Assembly (NCBI RefSeq): GCF_032854445.1
Contig: NC_088305.1
Coordinates: 10,419,606-10,483,605 of the forward strand
DNA from: Liolophura sinensis
Lineage: Eukaryota; Mollusca; Polyplacophora; Chitonida; Chitonidae
DNA length: 64,000 nucleotides
Direction of reading: 5' to 3'
Below the pieces are notes generated by a model. It was not told the origin of the DNA. It made no database searches and saw nothing but the letters and a program-made list of their open reading frames with translations. Positions 13,001 to 22,541 of the stretch are shown piece by piece. The translations under genes and the position numbers were made by a program. How positions within the stretch are numbered: position 1 is the first letter of the stretch; the number at the start of each line of letters is the position of its first letter.

Positions 13001-13283
13001 GAATAAAACTCAAACGTGTAACCTAATGCCCGGATCTATAGTATATGTCTCTTGCCTCGCCAACCGACATATTTTTGTATAGACAATTATGAATTAAGAT
13101 TTGCTCTTACCACTTTTCGGTTGTGTTTATCAACAGCTCCACTGCATAGCCAAAGTGGCTCTTCCCTGGACCTTGGTAAACGCGCACCGAATCTAAGTCC
13201 ACATTGAAAGTCCACACAATCCAAGGGACGGCCATCAGTACAACAACACCAGTGGAGTACGACCTCGCGCGTCCCTGCGCCAT
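1017..13283 (-). CDS. Integrin alpha subunit, N-terminal part (6 exons, partial)
   Basis: Integrin alpha chains pair with a beta chain at the cell surface and bind matrix or cell ligands; the N-terminus folds as a seven-bladed beta-propeller. Exons in order: 13283-13111, 7106-6982, 6329-6232, 4406-4221, 3300-3240, 1094-1017. All junctions are GT/AG with matching phases (2,1,0,0,1,1), giving 240 codons plus one base. Seen: a hydrophobic signal peptide (about residues 10-25), then FNVD at the mature start, HFGYAVEL in blade 1, VIVGSPTA (59-66), a Cys-bracketed loop, QWLGSSLAL (115-123), ACAPQWKNKY (133-142), QAGFSVTF (185-192) and LIMGVPN (203-209). These fall in the family order. No alpha-I domain is inserted up to blade 3. 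An acceptor at 13307 implies an upstream 5' UTR exon. The next exon, expected to carry the YLGYSV-type blade-3 motif, was not found before the window edge. The subtype cannot be assigned. The gene class is near certain; exact exon edges are inferred. Confidence 0.9.
1142..2585. repeat. 28-bp minisatellite, about 50 copies
   Basis: Tandem units of about 28 bp centred on GTTAACTTCTATTGCGTATC, lying in integrin intron 5. The units drift: the left third has CTTCTATTGCGTATCACC, while the right part has ACTCTTATTGTGTGTCACTT. Such drift suggests regional amplification rather than uniform homogenisation. Confidence 0.9.
2644..2681. repeat. (ATAA)n microsatellite
   Basis: Imperfect ATAAATAA run directly before the SINE at 2693. 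It may be the tail of an older SINE. Confidence 0.6.
2693..2962 (+). repeat. SINE-A copy
   Basis: Near full length: tRNA-like head with TGGCCGAGGTGGTTAGCGC (A box), then GTAAGTTCAAGCCCAGCTC (degenerate B box), the body CCACCATAACGTTGG, and the tail CGTAAAACACCAATAAAATA followed by (AAAT)n. Confidence 0.85.
3430..3560. repeat. tRNA-like fragment of an unassigned repeat
   Basis: Contains GGGTTTCGAACCTACGACCT, a B-box-type sequence with a palindromic TTCGAA core. This is probably the head of a decayed tRNA-derived element related to the one near 41.7 kb. No cloverleaf tRNA is convincing. Confidence 0.35.
4520..4690 (+). repeat. Repeat-X copy 1
   Basis: Shares TATTTATGCATTTA, AACCCTGATTGAGGCAA, AAGAGGCCGTAT, CCATTTGCCAACTATCACAC and CTTTAATTATATT with copies at 32045 and 38633. 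Structure and class are unknown. Confidence 0.6.
4770..5160. mobile_element. MITE-T copy 1 (terminal inverted repeats)
   Basis: Ends are inverted repeats: CTTACAGCGCATGTGCAGCT on the left and GCGCATGCGCTGTAAGGG on the right. The core contains CACCACTAG, and an internal part is shared with the copy at 7722 (TGTTTTCTG.CAT, CACCGTGAC, TTCAAGATT). There is no coding capacity, so it is probably a non-autonomous DNA transposon. Confidence 0.65.
5912..6167 (-). repeat. SINE-A copy, reverse
   Basis: Begins with ATTTATTTTATTGGTGTTTT (reverse of the tail) and ends CTCGGCCACGGAGG (reverse of the head). It lies in integrin intron 3, 60 bases from exon 3. Confidence 0.85.
6713..7010 (-). repeat. 43-bp minisatellite overlapping the integrin exon 2 splice donor
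   Basis: Units of about 43-45 bp (plus strand CTCACCTCTTGTATCTGTCC, then TCATCTGTTCACACCACACC). The right end covers the last part of integrin exon 2 and its donor at 6982/6981. Units repeat the exon end ATGAGGATAGACACCAGAG and the donor GTGAGTGGAGG. GT donors recur at 6828, 6785 and 6741; a GC variant lies at 6937. Confidence 0.9.
7340..7615. repeat. 22-24 bp minisatellite
   Basis: Degenerate units around TCTTAAAATCATTTTCAGC, about eleven copies, in integrin intron 1. Confidence 0.8.
7722..8168. mobile_element. MITE-T copy 2 with expanded right end
   Basis: Left arm CTTTCGCTTTACATCACTAC and right arm GGCAGTGATGTAAAGCGAAAG are inverted repeats flanking CCACCGCTAG/CTAGTGGTGG. In the right arm the subterminal unit AGCGAAAGGCAGAGAGCGAC is triplicated (period 24, about 8080-8152). 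No coding capacity. Confidence 0.7.
8205..8405. repeat. About 30-bp tandem repeat
   Basis: Units of GGGGTAAGACGCGACTCGAC plus TCATACA, six to seven imperfect copies. It joins the MITE-T end on the left and the 92-bp array on the right. Confidence 0.8.
8405..9535. repeat. About 92-bp satellite, some 12 copies
   Basis: Units contain GTCGTATGGCCATCAGCAAC, GGGACCAACTCCGTCCTG and CGCGACTCAGCTGGAATC, followed by CTTATAGGTGTATGCG. Copies near 9280 and 9470 share a shortened variant (GGGACGCGACACAAATGGGAG). The CGCGACTC element is shared with the neighbouring 30-bp array. Located in integrin intron 1. Confidence 0.9.
9708..9961 (-). repeat. SINE-A copy, reverse
   Basis: ATTTATTTATTTTCTTGATA then CTCAAGAATATTTCACTTAT, and the head reversed at the right end. 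A short internal duplication of CCTCAGGGAAA occurs near 9790-9820. Confidence 0.8.
10197..10815. repeat. Large fold-back (inverted repeat) element, arms about 240 bp
   Basis: Left arm 10197-10440 and right arm about 10580-10815 are reverse complements with scattered differences: for example AAATAGTCGATTACTAACCT on the left against AGGTTAGTAATCGACTGATT on the right. The spacer of about 140 bp includes GCGATGCCCGGCAACCAGGA. No known transposase is encoded. It could be a fold-back transposon or an inverted duplication. Confidence 0.75.
10958..11226 (+). repeat. SINE-A copy with perfect 12-bp target duplication
   Basis: Full length and flanked by TGTCACCATGGT at 10946-10957 and 11227-11238, the mark of a retrotransposed insertion. 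Head GGCCTCCGTGGCTAAGGCGG; tail GCGTAAAACACCAATAAAAA. Confidence 0.95.
11331..11476. repeat. Short palindromic repeat cluster
   Basis: AGCAGCGGGTTAGTTATTCG appears several times in both orientations (for example TAACTGACCCGCTGCT on the right), so the segment can fold as a hairpin. Confidence 0.6.
11690..11912. repeat. Imperfect direct repeat of about 65 bp (two copies)
   Basis: AGCCCCCGAAGGCTCTGC..CCTTAGACTGCCATAGACG (11715 on) matches AGGCCCCCGGAGGCTCCGCG..CCTATATTGTCGTAGG (11865 on). Function unknown. Confidence 0.45.
12240..13086. other. Integrin intron 1 near exon 1, no feature seen
   Basis: AT-rich, with a C-rich tract at 12899-12920. No exon, SINE or tandem array was recognised. Confidence 0.5.
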
Positions 13284-13718
13284 TGTGTTCAAACTGCACC
13301 CTTTCTGCTGCAAGTGACAGTCTCACTTGCTATATAATGATATGGTACACGTAAAATGCAGCCCCGTGTAGAGTTTAGCTGTCCGAGGGGTTGACTATTT
13401 ACCCTCCTATAGGAAGTCCGGTTTCCGCCACGCCTATAGTGTAACAATGTACACATTATATACAAACAAGAACAACCAGCTTCATCCTGATTATCAAGAT
13501 ACATTTCTTATTAAAAATATTGCGGGAACTAATGCAGTACCCCTCCCCCTCCACTCTCCAAATCGCTCGCTTCCCGTCACTAATCAACATTGCCGTCACC
13601 TCACCCCTTAAGACTCACAATAGAGACATTATGGCTGCACACATGCATAATGTCAGTCAATCAGAATATTAAGTCAACATTTTGTTTAATAAGAATAATA
13701 CAATTACTGTTAACAAAA

Positions 13719-14046
13719 TTTATTTATTTATTTATTTATTTATTCATTCATTTATTTGTTTGATCGGTGTTTTACGCCTTACTCAACCTCGGCCGAATGA
13801 AGTTAAATTTATTTATTTTGTTCAGTCGATTGGAGCTCTACTCCATACTCAAGAATATTTCACTTATACGACGGAGGTGAGCATTGTGGCGAAAGGAAAC
13901 CGGGCAGAGCTCGGGGGAAGCCAACGACCATCCAGTGTTTACTGACAGACCTTCTCAGCTGGACTTGAACTCACAGCGACCGCACTGGTGAGAGGCACCT
14001 GTGTCATTACACCGCGCTGGCGTGCTAACACCCTGGGTCACGGGGG
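13719..14046 (-). repeat. Composite SINE-A, reverse, with duplicated tail
   Basis: A truncated tail (TTTGTTTGATCGGTGTTTTA, 13719-13790) is followed by a second element starting TTTATTTATTTTGTTCAGTC and running through CAAGAATATTTCACTTATAC to the reversed head near 14046. This suggests one SINE inserted into another. Confidence 0.75.
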
Positions 14047-14089
14047 GGCCCCCCAATATAGTTAAACATCGAAACAATGGTTCTCATGA

Positions 14090-14120
14090 ATGTATGTATG
14101 TATGTATGTATGTATGTATG
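14090..14120. repeat. (TGTA)n microsatellite
   Basis: TGTATGTATG run that forms the reversed 3' tail of the SINE-B next to it. Confidence 0.9.
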
Positions 14121-14672
14121 CCTGGGGTTTAACGTCGTACTATCAAGTTGTCAGTCATAAGAAAGACGAAGTGGAGTCATTGTTTGTGTGTATATACACT
14201 GCGTTTTCCGCTGCTGAAACATCATGCTGAAGCATCATGCCGAAAACAGCAGATATGATACCCCACCCAGTCACTTTATACTCATACCAAGCCAACCGGT
14301 TATGTTTCCTTGCTCTAACCTCTCAGTTCTGAGCGCCAAGCGAGACAGCAACAAATACGATTTTTAAAGTCTTTGGTATGACTCGATCGGGGTTTGATAT
14401 CCCGGGTCTCCCGACTTCGAAGTGGNNNNNNNNNNNNNNNNNNNNNNNNNNNNNNNNNNNNNNNNNNNNNNNNNNNNNNNNNNNNNNNNNNNNNNNNNNN
14501 NNNNNNNNNNNNNNNNNNNNNNNNNNNNNNNNNNNNNNNNNNNNNNNNNNNNNNNNNNNNNNNNNNNNNNNNNNNNNNNNNNNNNNNNNNNNNNNNNNNN
14601 NNNNNNNNNNNNNNNNNNNNNNNNNTCCCGACTTCGAAGTGGATGCTATAACCATTAGGCCACCGAAATGGT
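14106..14672 (-). repeat. SINE-B full copy, split by the scaffold gap
   Basis: Read on minus: a tRNA-like head GGTGGCCTAATGGTTATAGC, TTCGAAGTCGGGAGACCCGG, then GGTCATACCAAAGACTTTAA-like body sequence, TTGGCGCTCAGAACTGAGAG, and the 3' end CGTTAAACCCCAGGC with a (CATA)n tail. Without the 200 N it is about 365 bp. Other copies: 15086, 36222, 40581, 52600, 54560, 56860. Confidence 0.85.
14426..14625. other. Assembly gap, exactly 200 N
   Basis: A gap of fixed size. The 17 bases before it (14409-14425) and the 17 after it (14626-14642) are identical: TCCCGACTTCGAAGTGG. Confidence 0.99.
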
Positions 14673-15007
14673 CAATATTTACGTTTTGGCTCTACCTCTA
14701 TGCAGCATTACTGCTGTGCTGACGTTTAGAGACAGTATCAAAATACCTAATGTTTAGTCCGTTGAGTATTATTTTGCATTGTAATGTTTGCGTGTGTTGT
14801 TCTGTTTGTATTGCATTGGATTTATAATGCAGTGCGTTGTGTGTAACATTGTAACTCACAGCATTAAAAAGCAATATGTTGAATTAAATTCCATTTATTT
14901 CATCTATCTCACTTCATGGTTGCAATGCACCAGACTTAATCGTTTTAATATGACTTAGATCGCGTGGTCGGTGAGAATAACTCGAACTAACAGGAAACCT
15001 TCCACCC

Positions 15008-15082
15008 CAGCCCGTTATCTGACAAATGTCCTGACACAGTCACACCAACTAGCCCGCTATCTGACAAACGTCCTGACACAGT
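15008..15082. repeat. Direct duplication, about 41 bp twice
   Basis: AGCCCGTTATCTGACAAATG and AGCCCGCTATCTGACAAACG, each followed by TCCTGACACAGT. Confidence 0.8.
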
Positions 15083-15085
15083 GTG

Positions 15086-15262
15086 ATCGGCCCCGATAAC
15101 TAGAGCGTCCGCTTTGGGGGCGGTAGATCCAGCTTCAATCCTGGGTCGGGTCACACAAGACCTAAAAGAGGAAATTGTAACTTCTTCGCTTGGCGTTCAG
15201 CGCTAAGGGTAGTGCAGCGACTGGTTGACTTGTATCAGTATAATGGCTCGGCCTTACTCCGG
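15086..15262 (+). repeat. SINE-B copy, truncated
   Basis: tRNA-like head CTAGAGCGTCCGCTTTGG, B-box-like TTCAATCCTGGGTCGGGT, then CGCTTGGCGTTCAGCGCTAA. The 3' part is missing. Confidence 0.7.
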
Positions 15263-16012
15263 GAACTCCAGTTTCCTTCAGCTATAAACTTGACTGTCGT
15301 CATATAGGTTGAAAATCCTTGAGTGTTTCATGTTCGGAGACACATGTGGGGTAATAAGCATATTATATAAGCTGAACGCAAACAACAGGTTTGTCATAGC
15401 AACCTTTCTTGAAATGCTTATTTCAGTAAGGTTTTTGGCGTTTCCGGCTTACCGGCGTGCGCCAGTTCCCTAAAGGTACTGATTTCACACTATACATTTA
15501 CACTATTCGCAAAGTAGCTATAAGGAAGATAAAGAAGATTCAAAGTTATTCTGCAAAATAAGAAATAAAATCTCCCGGAAGACGCAAAGAAATCGACAAC
15601 TGGCTGGAACATTTTGGACCTGTTCTCGTCTGGTGTCAGCATGCAAGTTGTGTTCTAAAAGCTATTTCACACTGAGTGGGGTTACTCGCTGTCGCATTTT
15701 AATTCGAGATGGTCCGAGTTTATTGCAACTAAGCCAAAAGAGATCTACAGATTCTTCCACTTGGCAATCATCACATGTAAGATGCGAAATTAATTGTCAC
15801 AATCGGTGACTCATCCAGAAGCAGATATAAGATGATATGCAAATGAGATTAACCGAAAGAATAAAACAGCGGTTGAATTCATATCGTACAGATAAAGAAC
15901 CCTTGAAAAGTTGAAATAATTATTTCAAAATGTGTGGAAATGGAAGGCCTTACTGAAATAGTGTTTGTAATTGTAATAGTTATTTCAATAACGGCAACTT
16001 ATTTTAACAGCA
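15263..16012. other. Non-coding, no feature seen
   Basis: Mixed AT-rich sequence. Short echoes of CAGTTATTTCAATA lie near 15910-15990. No exon recognised. Confidence 0.4.
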
Positions 16013-16286
16013 GGGGTCTTTGCGGCCGAGGTGGTTAGCATGCCTGCACGGCGTACTGATCCATGAGCCTCTCACCAATGCAGTCGCTGTGAGTTTAAGT
16101 TCAGTCCATGTTGGCTTCCTTTACGGTCGTGCGTGGGATGGTCGGCCAACCGCCCGCGGATGGTGGTGGGTTTCCCTCGGGCTGTGCCCGGGTTTCCTCC
16201 CACCAAAATGCTGGCCACCGTGATAAAAGTGAAATATTCTGGAGTACAGCATAAAACACCAGTTAAATAAATAAATAAATAAATAT
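16013..16286 (+). repeat. SINE-A copy
   Basis: GCGGCCGAGGTGGTTAGCAT head, CTGTGAGTTTAAGTTCAGTC in place of the B box, and tail AGCATAAAACACCAGTTAAA with (TAAA)n. Confidence 0.85.
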
Positions 16287-17399
16287 TTCAATAGGCCAGT
16301 TCATGGTAGCTCTAGGTTAGTGCTGTTTTTGTGGGCATCTTGGCCAGGTCTTTGTTCAATTTTATGGCAGTTCTAACTTCTACACCTTATATCACCCTGG
16401 TTTTATTCGAAGACCAAACATTTATGATAAAAACAAATAAATTTTCACAACCAGTTGTAGAGGAAGAGAAACCTATACGACTTCTAGAAACAAATAGAAC
16501 GTCAGTTTCAGAGCATTCAACAAAGGAAAATACAATAAACGTTATAACCCCAGTTATTAGAGAAGAGGGGTGGAAACATACCTTTGGCCACGGACATTTG
16601 TTAGGCGTGCTTGATATATCTATAAATCAGAGCAACCGGAAATGTCGCATGACTCGTACCCCATGGACATATTGTTAAAAGGTAAAACAGGACCTGGTGA
16701 CATATGCGGAGTCCTCGGATATAGACATAACTCCCGCCTGACTGGTAAAACCTGATAACATGGTGGCTTTTCAACGGTCTAAATGCGCGCGATTTGGTTA
16801 CTTTAAACTGGAATATTTCAATTGTGCAATAGAGTAAAGTTTTTTTAAACTTCCCGTGGGATACTTCATTAATGCGTATATTCATTTGGTCTGGTGTTGT
16901 CGTTTCTTTTAAACTTAATCGCCTGGCTGACATAAAATTGATTTCCTGACGTGGCCGACAAGTAGAGTTGATGCCTGTGAAATTGAAAGGACAGATGCTT
17001 CAACCATAGCATATTAAGTCAGGTTATTTTATTTAACTGAATAGAGAGAGAGAGAGAGCAACTTGATCGTCCAGGGACCCAGTGTCCTCTCACAGGAGGC
17101 CACTATAGGCCTGAATAGGTGGCCTGCAAAACTTTGTCAGGAGGAAGCCATCGCAAGAAATTAGAAACCTGGTCAGGAAGAAACCATCATATTCGGTAGG
17201 ACACCTTGATATCTCACAAAAGTTAGAATGAAACCATCACATTTTCCAAAACACGAAGTATTGCTATGAAGAAAAAATGGCATTTCCAAAAGTAGCAACC
17301 TTGCCACCTGGAAACCATCGTCATTCCCACAAGTGGTAACTTTGCCAGTATGAAACCATCACTTTTCCAAAAAGATGAAACTTTACAATGAAGATATTG

Positions 17400-18478
17400 T
17401 CTCATCTCCTAAAAGTAGAAACCTTGCCAAGAGAAAACCATCACATCTATAAAAATAGAAATTATACCTAAAAAAATAACATCGCATCCGTAAATATAAA
17501 AATTTTACAGGGAGAAAACCACCCATCTCCTAAAAACAGAAACCTTGCCAGGGAAAACCATCCATCTCTTGAAAATAGAAACCTTGCCAGGAGAACACCA
17601 CTCATCTCCTAAAAATGGAAGCCCTTGTCAGGAGAAAAACATCCATCTCCTAACAATAGAAATCTTCTCTGGAGAAAACCATTCATCTCCTAAAAATAGA
17701 AATCTTCTCTGGAGAAAACCATTCATCTCCTAAAAATAGAAATCTTCTCTGGAGAAAACCATTCATCTCCTAAAAATAGAAGTCTTATCAGGAGAAAACC
17801 ATCTATCTCCGAAAAATAGAACTCTTCTCAGTTGAAAACCATCGCACCTCCTAAAAATACAAGCCTTACCAGGAGAAAACCATCGAATCTCCTAAAAATA
17901 GATGCCCTTGTCAAGAGAAAACCATCGCATCTCCTAAAATTAGAAACCTTGCCAAGAGAAAATCATACATCCCTAAAAACAGAAATCTTCTCAGGAGAAA
18001 ACCATCTATCTCCTAAAAATAGATGCCTTGACAGGGGAAAACCATCCATCTCCTAAAAACAGAAACCTTGCCAGGAGAACACCACCCACCTCCTAAAAAC
18101 AGAAACCTTGCCAGGAGAAAACCATCCATCTCCTAAAAACAGAAACCTTGCCAGGAGAAAACCATCCATCTCCTAAAAATAGAAATCTACCCAGGAGAAA
18201 ACAATTCATATCCTAAAAATAGAAGTCTTATCAGGAGAAACCCATCTATCTCCAAAAAATAGAACTCTTCTCAGTTGAAAACCATCGCACCTCCTAAAAA
18301 TACAAGCCTTACCAGGAGAAAACTATCGAGTCTCCTAAACATAGATGCCCTTGTCAAGAGAAAACCATCGCATCTCCTAAAATTAGAAACCTTGCCAGGA
18401 AAAAACCATCGCATCTCCTAAAAATGGAAATCTTGCCAGGAGAAAACCAATGCGTCTCCTAAACACAGACATCTATAA
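17400..18478. repeat. About 40-bp minisatellite
   Basis: Units of AGGAGAAAACCATCCATCTC plus CTAAAAATAGAAACCTTGCC, some 26 copies, with degenerate units extending left to about 17100. Several units in a row are identical (17650-17780), indicating recent local expansion. Open frames here are repeat artefacts. Confidence 0.92.
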
Positions 18479-18479
18479 A

Positions 18480-19420
18480 ACCAAATCTCGCACTATGGTT
18501 CTTCAAATAGCGGAAGGGGCGATCAGTAAATGTGGCTGAACTGATTGCCATTCGCAGTCAGGTTGTTATGGCTCTGCTTGTTTTTAAAAAGCAGAAACAA
18601 CAGAAATTAGAACCTTGGTTATTTGGAAAAGGGGATGGAATCAGACGAATTTTTCTTCTTTTTTTTTAAAATTTTTTAAGGTACACTTTTTTTTAACTTA
18701 AAGAGGCATACTTTTCCAGTACATATAAATATGTTGTAGTGTACTTCTTTTCTTTTAAATTAAAAAAGCTCAAAACTGAAATATATATCCCCAGAAATAC
18801 TGCTGAAACTATATTTCTCATTAGCTTTGCTCATGGTTTTAGACTGTTTGAAACAAAAGATGGCCAGTTTACTCTGCATATACTGTCACATCATATTTTT
18901 GATTATTATGAACAAATTAAATATTTCTTTTCGCGACCAGTCATAGCATTCATAGGCCTATATTTAGACATTTCTACATGCAGTCAAAATGCGACTTGGA
19001 AGTGCCGGTATGTAAGTTTTGTGGATATGTTATTGTATATGCTGTGTTTAATAATTTTATTTCAATAGGGTAGTATTACAAGATTAATCTAAGATATTTG
19101 CCTTTTTACACATATGTGTACACACACATACACAGGTGCGTTGTGTCCCTTCTCAACTGAAATTAAGATCAGAATTGAATTTTTGACGCCTGTTTTCTTC
19201 TCTATGTATTTCTTATCCATTTTACACGTTTGTGAATTCCTTCGGTGTTACAACCGAGTGGTTCAGACAATGGAAATAGAATATTCACACAAGGGGGTAG
19301 TGCGCAGACCAAATATTCAAACCAATGCTTTGTGTCATTTTAATTAATATATACGCCGCATAACTATAATCTAGAAAGCTTTGTTTCGAGACATCTTAAT
19401 GAAAAAAAACAAACGTGTCA
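18480..19420. other. AT-rich intergenic, no feature seen
   Basis: Poly-T runs near 18655-18690 and 19400. Open frames are AT-rich and resemble nothing known. Confidence 0.4.
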
Positions 19421-19906
19421 TGTGTTTCGTGACGTTTGTATTATTATCTTTCACAGAACATGGCTTATCCTCCCTACAAATGGTATAGCCCGTTTGCCTT
19501 TTTACTCCAAAAATCTATGCGCGGTGAGTCATAGTTCGCGCCCATGGTTTATCAATCAGTGGATATAACCAACAGCTGTGTCATCAGTTAACCCTGTACA
19601 CAACTGGAAACTGCTCAGTGATATTTTTATACAGTTAGATGCAGTACACTCTGAACATTTATGCCTTCTTCTTCAAGACATGAAATAGTTCGAGTAACGG
19701 GTTCAAACTGACGTCATTTCTGATGATTGACCAATCAGCCGTTTGAATGAGCCAACGGCGGAATGATTTTTGCATGCCTAGCGTGTGAAGTGGGCTTGTT
19801 GTTCGAAGCTGTGACGCTGCAAGTGTAATTTGACGTGGCTGCTACGTATCTTACGAATTCATCCACTCCTGTTGCGGCAAAGTTGGTGACGAAAAGTACG
19901 TAACTG
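19420..19906 (+). promoter_or_regulatory. Putative CREB promoter and first non-coding exon with CRE sites
   Basis: Upstream of the CREB coding exons lies a stretch with a full consensus CRE, TGACGTCA, at 19709-19716, an inverted CCAAT box (ATTGG on minus) at 19731-19735, an AP-1-like TGAGTCA at 19525-19531, and further TGACG half sites at 19430 and 19831 (TGACGTGG). A good splice donor, AACTG|GTAAGT, ends at 19906 and could join the acceptor at 22535, seven bases before the ATG. Mammalian CREB is known to be autoregulated through CREs in its own promoter. That this region is the promoter here is inference: no transcript start is visible. Confidence 0.4.
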
Positions 19907-19941
19907 GTAAGTACTCGATTGACTAACAACAACAATCAAGC

Positions 19942-20066
19942 ATGGTGCACAACGTGGTGGACAATTCAAGGAATAATCACGGTGATATATGTTTGAAAAT
20001 TTCCCCTACCAGAAAGCGTCGTCGGAACACTTTAGCGAAATCACCGGCTGAAGTAGACGAAATGTG
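19942..20066 (+). other. Possible alternative 5' exon or upstream reading frame of the CREB gene
   Basis: An ATG at 19942 opens a frame through a basic run (TRKRRRNTLAK) to TGCTCG|GTGAGA, a plausible donor near 20064. Joined to the acceptor at 22535 it would read out of frame through the CREB start and then stop, so it would act as an upstream open reading frame. It does not resemble a known family. It could be chance. Confidence 0.2.
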
Positions 20067-20133
20067 CTCGGTGAGAATAGACCTCGTTCAGGCAAACGTC
20101 AACACCAGGTCACACACTCGCACACACAGCTGA

Positions 20134-22534
20134 CAGTGTAGTAAATTTGTTCTGTTTTGATTTTTTGGTACCCCCTAGTGAAGAAAACCCCTTTCGAATC
20201 CAATGTTTCTGCCATTTAGACAAAACGCGAACCCGGAAGAACACGTGATAGTACTAGAATTAAATGGATGAACGCTGTACTGTATGAGCATCGCTTACAA
20301 AGTTGTAACAGGCAGAGAAGGATTATTTTATGTCATATTTTTTTGAAAGCTGTTTCTTCTGTTGTTCTGTTTCATAGCTCATTAAACCTTTCAAGCTTCA
20401 TTGTTCTTTGTGACATTGTTCCATTTCTAATCTCTTTCGTTCAAATATTACCATTCACCGGTAAATGTTTTCTGTGTAAATCCATTGAATTAAACATCAA
20501 TGCACGGTCGGTTTTACACTGTTTATGCTCACTTGTACATTGACAAATTTAAGAATGTTAATGTGTCAGTTTGATAGCTTTGATGTGTGCCTACCATCTG
20601 AGAAGGCAACACAAATCTGTAGATCATAACTCACATGAGGTCATAGAATTAAACAGCATATTTCATTGAAGCATTTGTATATATAAATGAGTACAGTTAG
20701 AGACCTGATCATACACATTAGACTTCCAAGAAACTGGCTGGTACACACCAGATAAAGTGTCTTAATTAACAAGGGGAATGTGTATGGCATTTAGATCAAT
20801 GATTTTTATAGTTAAAGTGAACATATAGTCAGCCACTAAAGATGAATTAATTTATAAATTAGTATTCCAGAAATGGTATGAAAATATTTTAAAAATTCTA
20901 CACAGCTTATCAACAAAATAAATAGCAAACAATTGTCGGTACCTAGCCACTCATTTGGCGACACCATTTTGTGATGTTATAGCTATCTAGAGTGACGTCA
21001 CAAAACCTATAAGCTCTCCCATACCATAGATATTGAACAATGTGACAGTGAGAAAATACAAACAAAAACACCTGACACCCAACCAAAAAGTAAAAACTCT
21101 GGTCTGTGTTCAAAGACCCGATCTTTCTTTTAGTTTGGCACTCGTCAGGATGATGTTCGTGGACGCCAGACTCATGTTTCAGCGGTCCGTCCTTGTCTTT
21201 CATGAGTGTAAGCATTTGACCTAGCTGGTCATGAGTGTAAGCATTTGACCTAGCTGGCTATACTTACTTCAGGGGACATAGCAGGACCTTTTGATTGATA
21301 ACAGACCCTTTCATTCAGATCTTGAGAAGATATTTTCACTATAAATTTGACTTTGCTCTGGAAAAAAGAATGAAAAGTCACAATATTTTTTTTCAAGCAA
21401 CAACTCTCCCAAGGCGGTTTTCTTGCCAGCTCACCCCTGACAAGTTACTGCAGTATCCTGCCCAACATGTACATATTGTGACATTAGCAGCCGTTCTCAG
21501 TTCCCAGCTCGTAAATGTGTGGTTCAAAATGCATCAGTTTAACACTTAAACGAACTGGAAAATCCAATTTATTACATCGGTATCTGTCTATCCAGTATAA
21601 GAAACCATACTGACAATTGAGAAGTGAATAGGTTTTTTAACGCTACAGCCAATTATCGCATGACGCTTTCAGCGCTACTGATTGGCAAAAGTCATAAGGT
21701 CTTCTACAACATGGTTACTTGGAGTGAATTGTCCATCATTGCCATATCCCCAGTGCTGAACTACCACTTTTTGGCTCTCAGAACTTCATGGAATTTTTCA
21801 CATTTATTTCTGTGATAACTGTGTCCTACATCATTTTTGTCTATGTATAAATAGTTTGTGACTTTTCACTTTAATGAAAATCATTACGGAATGTATGCAA
21901 ACTACAGCTGCAAAGATGAAGTTGTCAAGAGATAACTCCAGCCAACCAAATAACCATGAAAATCTATTTGACCAACGAACAAACGTCAGCAGAGAAAGAA
22001 CAAGATTGTAATTTAGGTTTGTGTGCTGGGAGCAGTGAAAGCTCATTCTCAAGTATTGTAATCTTTCTAAATGCCTACTGACAGTGTAGAAATACTCATG
22101 TTTTTGGAAAGATGAAAATGTTAAAAATCTTTCAGCATTACTGGAACAGTTTTTTCAATTCTTGGCGTGCGTTACTAAGGAAATGGTGTGGCCTCTGATT
22201 CGGGCTGTCTTTCAGAATTGTTACTGTATAGTTTGCTTGATGTAAAGCTATGCATGTAATATTCAGTTTTATTATGTTCATTTGAAAAAGGCAGATCACA
22301 CAAACACATTGTGAGAAGTAGTGCTTGCATCATGACTAGAAAATAATTAATATGACTGAAATAATGTTGAGAGTGATGTTAAACCACAGCTAACACACAA
22401 AGCTTGGGGTGGATTCATCACAATATGCTTGAAATACTGCCAATATGGAGTTAAATACCAACCAGTCATTCTTCACAAGGGATAATTAACATGGGTGAAT
22501 TACAAATGTATTTCAAATGTTGCCCGAATTTCAG
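20134..22534. other. Probable CREB intron 1
   Basis: Mostly unique sequence. A 29-bp direct repeat (CATGAGTGTAAGCATTTGAC, 21202-21259) is the only structure noticed. It is intronic if the 19.9-kb donor is used. Confidence 0.4.
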
Positions 22535-22541
22535 ATAAACC

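Noticed and set aside
16331-16678. A 115-codon plus-strand frame
   Set aside because: No recognisable domain, isolated, normal for AT-rich non-coding DNA of this length.
17545-18056. Open frames with repeated ENHSSPKNR-type protein
   Set aside because: They are translations of the 40-bp minisatellite; no start context, splicing or family similarity.
18739-19068. A 109-codon AT-rich frame
   Set aside because: Composition-driven; no similarity to a known family.
20943-21215. A 90-codon minus-strand frame upstream of CREB
   Set aside because: No family similarity and it lies in the likely CREB intron 1.
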